17,777 nucleotides of DNA from JADMII01 sp036278595. Its GTDB lineage: Bacteria; Chloroflexota; Dehalococcoidia; DSTF01; JACRBR01. Positions 14,335 through 17,777 of this stretch are shown piece after piece. The stretch covers positions 1 to 17,777 of the forward strand of contig DASUKS010000171.1 of the NCBI GenBank assembly GCA_036278595.1, in the 5' to 3' direction. A model generated the notes under the pieces. That model was not told the DNA's origin and did not search any database. It was given only the letters and a program-made list of their open reading frames with translations. The translations under genes and the position numbers were made by a program. How positions within the stretch are numbered: the first letter of the stretch is position 1; each line of letters begins with the position of its first letter.

Positions 14335-16116
14335 CTAGTGCTTCGCGATGTACACGTTGACCAGCTGCTGGTCGCCGTAGTTGATGTAGTCGAACGGACT
14401 GCTCACGAGTCCCTTCACGTACGGCTTGTACATGTCCGTCCGCAGCTGCACCGCGAACTGGATCACCGGCGGGTCTGCCGCCAGGAAGTCCTGCAACTGG
14501 TTCAGGATGTCCTTGCGCTTTGCCGGATCCAGCTCGGCGTCCTGCTGGCTCTCCAGCTTGTCGTACTGGTCGCGCGAGTAGAACCCGAGGTTGTTCCCGC
14601 CCACGGACGACGTGTTGAAGATCGCCCAGAGGTCGGTCGGGTCGGCGTAGTCCATGCCCCAGCCCGTAATCTGCGTGCCGGCCTTGTGGTTCTTCATGTC
14701 GGCCCGCAGCGTGGCCTGGTCGGTCGTGACAATGTTCGTCTTCACGCCCACCTTCTGCCACTGCGCCTGCAGCGTCGTCGCAAGCGCCTTCGTCGTCGGG
14801 TCATCGACCGTCTCGAGCGTCACCGTCGGGATGTTCCCGTTCGGATACGCCTTCGCGATCGAGGCCTTCGCCTTGTCCAGGTTGAACGCGAGGTTGCTGA
14901 ACGCGTCGGGGTTGCAGTCCAGCACCGCCTTCACGCACGGCGCTGTCCAGGCTTCGCGCAGCCCGAAGTAGACGTCGTTCGCGATCGCCTCGCGGTCCGT
15001 CGCCTGATTCATGCCGATGACGAAGTCCTTGTTGTTCCACGGCGCGATCGTCACATCGACGGTGATCCAGCGTGTGCCGAACTCTTCTTCCTGCTTGGCC
15101 TCGGCCTTCTTGTTCGAGTCGGCCTTGATGCCCGGCCAGGCGGCCGTCGGGATGTTCGACTCATCGAGTTGGCCCGCCTGGTACGCGTTGTACGCCTGGT
15201 TGGCGTCCTCGATGAACTTGACGTTCACTTCCTTCAGGTACGGCTTCTGGCCGCCCGTGTACTGGTCGTTCGGGACGATGGTGAGGTGGTCCTTCGGGAC
15301 CCACTCCTTGATCTTGAAGGGGCCGCTGGTGACCATCGTCGACGCCGTCGAAGACACGCCGTAGTTCGCGCCCTGCTTCTCGACGTCAGACTGCTTGACG
15401 GCCGACGTAATCGGCAGCGTGAAGTTCGAAAGGAACGCATTCGAGGGCGACTCGGCGACCAGCTTGAGGGTGTGGTCATCGACCGCCACGACGCTGTCCT
15501 TTAGCGCGTTCTGCACGTCCTGCTTGTACGTCGCCGAAGTCGGGTCCAGCTTCAGCGCGTCCGCCGCGCCCTTGATCGACGTGATGAACCCGCCGTACGC
15601 CTTGCCCGAGACGTTCAGGTCGTACCCGCGGATGATGCCGTACACGAAGTCCTGCGCCGTGAGCGACGAGCCGTCGGACCACTTGAGGTCCGGCTTCAGC
15701 TTGACCGTGTACGTGACGCCGTCCGCGGCGATGTCGCCGTTCGCCTTCGTCGGGACCTCGGCGGCCGCCCACGCGGTGAGCTGGCTCGTCTTCGGGTCCT
15801 GGTCGAACAGGTTCATGAAGAGCTGGTGGTTGACCGTCAGCTCATAGGTATACGAGACGGCCTGTGGGTCTTCGGTATTCGGCTCCGCCTGCGCATTGAC
15901 TGTCAGCACCTGCTGGTTGTCCGGTGCGATGTCGCTCGGGGCGCCGCCTGCGCTCGTCGAACCGGACGCGGGCGTGTTGCCGCCGCTGCTGCCGCCTGCG
16001 CTCGCCGTCGCCGTCTTGTCGGAGCTGCTCGTCCCACCGCCGCACGCCGCCGCGACGACCAGCATGGCGGTCATCGAGCCCGCGAGCAGCAGGAACAGCT
16101 TCTTCCGTGCGTTCAT
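14335..16116 (-). CDS. ABC transporter substrate-binding lipoprotein, family 5 (OppA/DppA-like, operon B)
   Basis: This 593-aa lipid-anchored binding protein has signal peptide MNARKKLFLLLAGSMTAMLV, lipobox AAAC with Cys25, and a Gly/Ser/Thr-rich linker to about residue 66. The first 35 or so residues are nearly identical to the operon A protein, while the ligand-binding body differs strongly. Family 5 features are LKWSDGSSLTAQDFVYGIIR at 144-163, TSGPFKIKEW at 263-272, a domain II with MNQATDREAIANDVYFGLREAW at 369-390, and GWGMDYADPTDLWAIF at 485-500. The Shine-Dalgarno GAGGAGG lies 4 nt before the ATG. It heads operon B. The different mature sequence suggests a different ligand from operon A, possibly another peptide class, but the ligand is not identifiable here. 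Confidence 0.95.
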   Translation of the reverse strand: MNARKKLFLLLAGSMTAMLVVAAACGGGTSSSDKTATASAGGSSGGNTPASGSTSAGGAPSDIAPDNQQVLTVNAQAEPNTEDPQAVSYTYELTVNHQLFMNLFDQDPKTSQLTAWAAAEVPTKANGDIAADGVTYTVKLKPDLKWSDGSSLTAQDFVYGIIRGYDLNVSGKAYGGFITSIKGAADALKLDPTSATYKQDVQNALKDSVVAVDDHTLKLVAESPSNAFLSNFTLPITSAVKQSDVEKQGANYGVSSTASTMVTSGPFKIKEWVPKDHLTIVPNDQYTGGQKPYLKEVNVKFIEDANQAYNAYQAGQLDESNIPTAAWPGIKADSNKKAEAKQEEEFGTRWITVDVTIAPWNNKDFVIGMNQATDREAIANDVYFGLREAWTAPCVKAVLDCNPDAFSNLAFNLDKAKASIAKAYPNGNIPTVTLETVDDPTTKALATTLQAQWQKVGVKTNIVTTDQATLRADMKNHKAGTQITGWGMDYADPTDLWAIFNTSSVGGNNLGFYSRDQYDKLESQQDAELDPAKRKDILNQLQDFLAADPPVIQFAVQLRTDMYKPYVKGLVSSPFDYINYGDQQLVNVYIAKH

Positions 16117-16129
16117 GCTTCCTCCTCAC

Positions 16130-16153
16130 AAGGCGGAGCAACCGCTCCACCTT
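16130..16153 (-). promoter_or_regulatory. leader hairpin before the operon B Shine-Dalgarno
   Basis: In the transcript, AAGGTGGAGC pairs with GCTCCGCCTT (10 bp, one G-U) around a 4-nt loop, just before the Shine-Dalgarno. The outer eight pairs match the hairpin at 12148-12169, while loop and upper stem differ in a pairing-compatible way. Confidence 0.55.
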
Positions 16154-16173
16154 CCTCCAATGCTGCGTTCGGG

Positions 16174-16191
16174 CCACCTGGGCCCGGGCGG
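16174..16191 (-). promoter_or_regulatory. GC palindrome in the operon B leader
   Basis: CCACCTGGGCCCGGGCGG is the counterpart of 12191-12208, with one change that keeps a G-U pair in RNA on the transcribed strand. It lies 58 bases from the lipoprotein ATG in both operons. Confidence 0.4.
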
Positions 16192-16234
16192 GGTTACTCT
16201 CCTGACACCTCCCTCGTTACATCGAGTCGAGATA

Positions 16235-16282
16235 TTGCCAACCTGTTGCGGCGATGGTAGCAACGCCCTTGAAAACCGGCAA
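16235..16282 (-). promoter_or_regulatory. operon B promoter with downstream TTGGCAA box
   Basis: On the minus strand TTGCCG (16282-16277) is a -35, followed by a 17-nt spacer and TACCAT (16259-16254). The preceding TG makes the latter an extended -10. The start would be near 16247, giving a leader of about 130 nt. TTGGCAA (16241-16235) lies in the early transcribed region as in operon A. Confidence 0.6.
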
Positions 16283-16649
16283 TCAGGTGGCGATAACCAT
16301 CTTCTCGAGCACGCGAGTTATGCAGGCGGAGGGTACCCGCCTGGCGCGTTCTTAGCTTCGGCTGCGCAGGCGCCGTTTGGGCGGCTCGCCGCGGCCACAT
16401 GCACACCGCGAACGCCCGTACGTTCACCGGCACCATCGCTCCCGACACCATCACGACCACCCGCTGCCCATGCGCTCGCCGGAATCGACGGCGGCTATCT
16501 TATCGTCAAGTTCAGACGCGCGCCAGTTGCCGTTGGCCCCTTCGCCTGGTGTCCGGGCGCGCGCTTACGCCTCGCCCGGTCGGCCGCTATCCTACGGACA
16601 TCCCATCCAGATTCGGTGGTACGAACGCGCACGACGCGGAGGCAGGCAG
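16283..16649. other. intergenic region between divergent operon B and ccr promoters
   Basis: I find no supported gene here. It holds a 7-bp hairpin, CAGGCGG at 16323-16329 with CCGCCTG at 16337-16343, whose role is unclear, and the candidate ccr promoter near its right end. Short open frames on both strands have no recognisable product. Confidence 0.5.
16565..16593 (+). promoter_or_regulatory. candidate ccr promoter
   Basis: TTACGC at 16565-16570 and TATCCT at 16588-16593 are separated by 17 nt, an acceptable but imperfect sigma-70-type pair. A start near 16600 would give a 5' leader of about 50 nt ending in the GGAGG at 16638-16642. Confidence 0.35.
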
Positions 16650-17777
16650 ATGAGCACCGTCACGAAGGACCTGTACGACATCGGCGAGGCGCCCCCCATC
16701 GGCCACGTGCCCCCGAAGATGCACGCGATGACCGTGCGGCGTGAGACCTTCGGTGAGCCGAAGGTCGCGTTCCGGCCGGAAGTGGTCGGCACGCCGGACA
16801 TCGGCCCGCGCGAGGCGCTCGTCTACGTGATGGCCGCCGGCATCAACTACAACAACGTCTGGGCCGCGCGCGGCATCCCGATCGATGTCATCAAGGTCCA
16901 CGCGCAGATGGGCGACGACACTGGCTTCCACATCGGCGGCAGCGACGCCTCGGGCATCGTCTACGCCGTCGGCGACGAAGTGACGAACGTGAAGGTCGGC
17001 GACGAGGTCGTCATCCACTGCGGGGCATGGGACCCGGAGGCGCCCGACGTGAAGGCGTCCGAAGACCCGATGTTCGCGTCCTCGTTCAAGATCTGGGGCT
17101 ATGAGACCAACTGGGGCAGCTTCGCGCAGTTCACGAAGGTCTGGGCGCACCAGTGCATGCCGAAGGCGAAGCACCTCACGTGGGAGGGCGCCGCGGCGCC
17201 TACGCTGGTCGGTGCCACGGTCTACCGTATGCTGACGAACTGGACGCCGCACAACGTCCGCCCGAACGACGTCGTGCTCGTCTGGGGTACCGGCGGCCTT
17301 GGGTCGATGGCGATCCAGATCACGAAGGCGCTTGGCGGCATCCCGGTCGCGGTCGTCTCCAGTCCCGAGAAGGGCGAGTACGCGAAGCAGCTCGGCGCGA
17401 AAGGCTGGGTCAATCGCAAGGACTTCAGCCACTGGGGCATGATGCCGCACTGGACTGATGATGCGAAGTACGACGAGTGGCAAAAGAGCGCGCGCGCGTT
17501 CGGCAAAGGCATCTGGGACGCGCTCGGCGAGCGGCGCAGCCCGCGCATCGTCTTCGAGCACCCCGGCGAGGACACGATCCCGACGTCGATCTTCGTCTGC
17601 GACACCGGCGGGATGGTCGTCATCTGCGCCGGCACGACCGGCTACAACGCCGTCGTCGACCTGCGCTACCTGTGGATGCGCCAGAAGCGCCTGCAGGGCT
17701 CACACTTCGCGAACGACCAGCAGGCGTACGGGTTCAACGACCTGGTCGTGCAGGGGAAGATCGATCCGTGCCTCGCG
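16650..17777 (+). CDS. ccr: crotonyl-CoA carboxylase/reductase (3' end off window)
   Basis: Ccr reductively carboxylates crotonyl-CoA to ethylmalonyl-CoA with NADPH and CO2. It can also reduce acrylyl-CoA. The 376 codons present are most of a protein normally about 430-450 aa. GINYNNVWA at 64-72 matches the Asn-bearing CO2-pocket segment, IWGYETNWGSFAQF at 148-161 carries the family's pocket Glu, and QGSHFAN at 349-355 carries the conserved His. The NADPH-binding turn is VWGTGGLGSMAIQI at 211-224. These blocks set it apart from ordinary zinc alcohol dehydrogenases and quinone reductases of the MDR superfamily. The ATG at 16650 has GGAGG 7 nt upstream. In the cell it would serve the ethylmalonyl-CoA pathway, supply ethylmalonyl-CoA extender units, or reduce acrylyl-CoA. 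Its downstream neighbours, which would decide this, are outside the window. Confidence 0.93.
   Translation, partial: MSTVTKDLYDIGEAPPIGHVPPKMHAMTVRRETFGEPKVAFRPEVVGTPDIGPREALVYVMAAGINYNNVWAARGIPIDVIKVHAQMGDDTGFHIGGSDASGIVYAVGDEVTNVKVGDEVVIHCGAWDPEAPDVKASEDPMFASSFKIWGYETNWGSFAQFTKVWAHQCMPKAKHLTWEGAAAPTLVGATVYRMLTNWTPHNVRPNDVVLVWGTGGLGSMAIQITKALGGIPVAVVSSPEKGEYAKQLGAKGWVNRKDFSHWGMMPHWTDDAKYDEWQKSARAFGKGIWDALGERRSPRIVFEHPGEDTIPTSIFVCDTGGMVVICAGTTGYNAVVDLRYLWMRQKRLQGSHFANDQQAYGFNDLVVQGKIDPCLA

Noticed and set aside
16323..16343. Intrinsic terminator upstream of ccr
   Set aside because: The stem is only 7 bp and is not followed by a real T-run. No gene ends nearby.
16194..16460. 88-codon minus-strand frame upstream of operon B
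   Set aside because: It has no family resemblance, and part of it matches the operon A upstream region only because the promoter and leader DNA is conserved.
16587..17561. 324-codon minus-strand open frame opposite ccr
   Set aside because: It is low-complexity Arg/Asp/His-rich sequence created by the codon bias of ccr, which has its own Shine-Dalgarno and conserved motifs.

Overview
The window is high-GC, densely packed bacterial chromosome. Gene content and the style of the lipoproteins (Lys/Arg start, AAAC lipobox, then a Gly/Ser/Thr-rich linker) suggest Chloroflexota, possibly a Dehalococcoidia-like lineage. This is an inference from pattern and not a search result. I see no IS element, CRISPR array, rRNA or tRNA.

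Left part (1-8193), housekeeping. On the minus strand lie a sugar/inositol-phosphate-type nucleotidyltransferase cut by the window edge and mnmA (tRNA 2-thiolation). Plus-strand rsfS (ribosome silencing) diverges from mnmA and meets tsaE tail to tail with no bases between their stop codons. sthA-like transhydrogenase, thiL and tsaE form a minus-strand operon with 4-nt GTGA and ATGA overlaps. Divergent from sthA, a plus-strand cluster holds a metallophosphoesterase, a DNA polymerase III delta' subunit (holB) and a RicT/PSP1 protein. The holB-ricT pairing is also seen in Firmicutes.

Right part (8194-16282), transport. Two tandem minus-strand operons each encode an OppA/DppA-type lipoprotein, a DppB-type permease and a DppC-type permease. 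No ATPase gene is present with either. Each operon starts from a similar extended -10 promoter with a conserved leader of about 130 nt, containing a TTGGCAA motif, a GC palindrome and a hairpin just upstream of the Shine-Dalgarno. Each operon also has a strong GC hairpin between the lipoprotein gene and the first permease. The shared leader and signal-peptide DNA, set against divergent mature proteins, is the most interesting feature of the window.

Far right (16283-17777). A 370-bp region without a supported gene precedes a plus-strand crotonyl-CoA carboxylase/reductase (ccr), cut by the window end, which would link the organism to ethylmalonyl-CoA-type acyl-CoA assimilation.

Other points of interest are an rsfS reading frame that seems to need a non-canonical CTG start, a possible leaderless 14-codon leader peptide before the phosphoesterase, and a degenerate CATTCT...AGAATG dispersed repeat at the only convergent boundary with a sizeable gap (ricT/permease).
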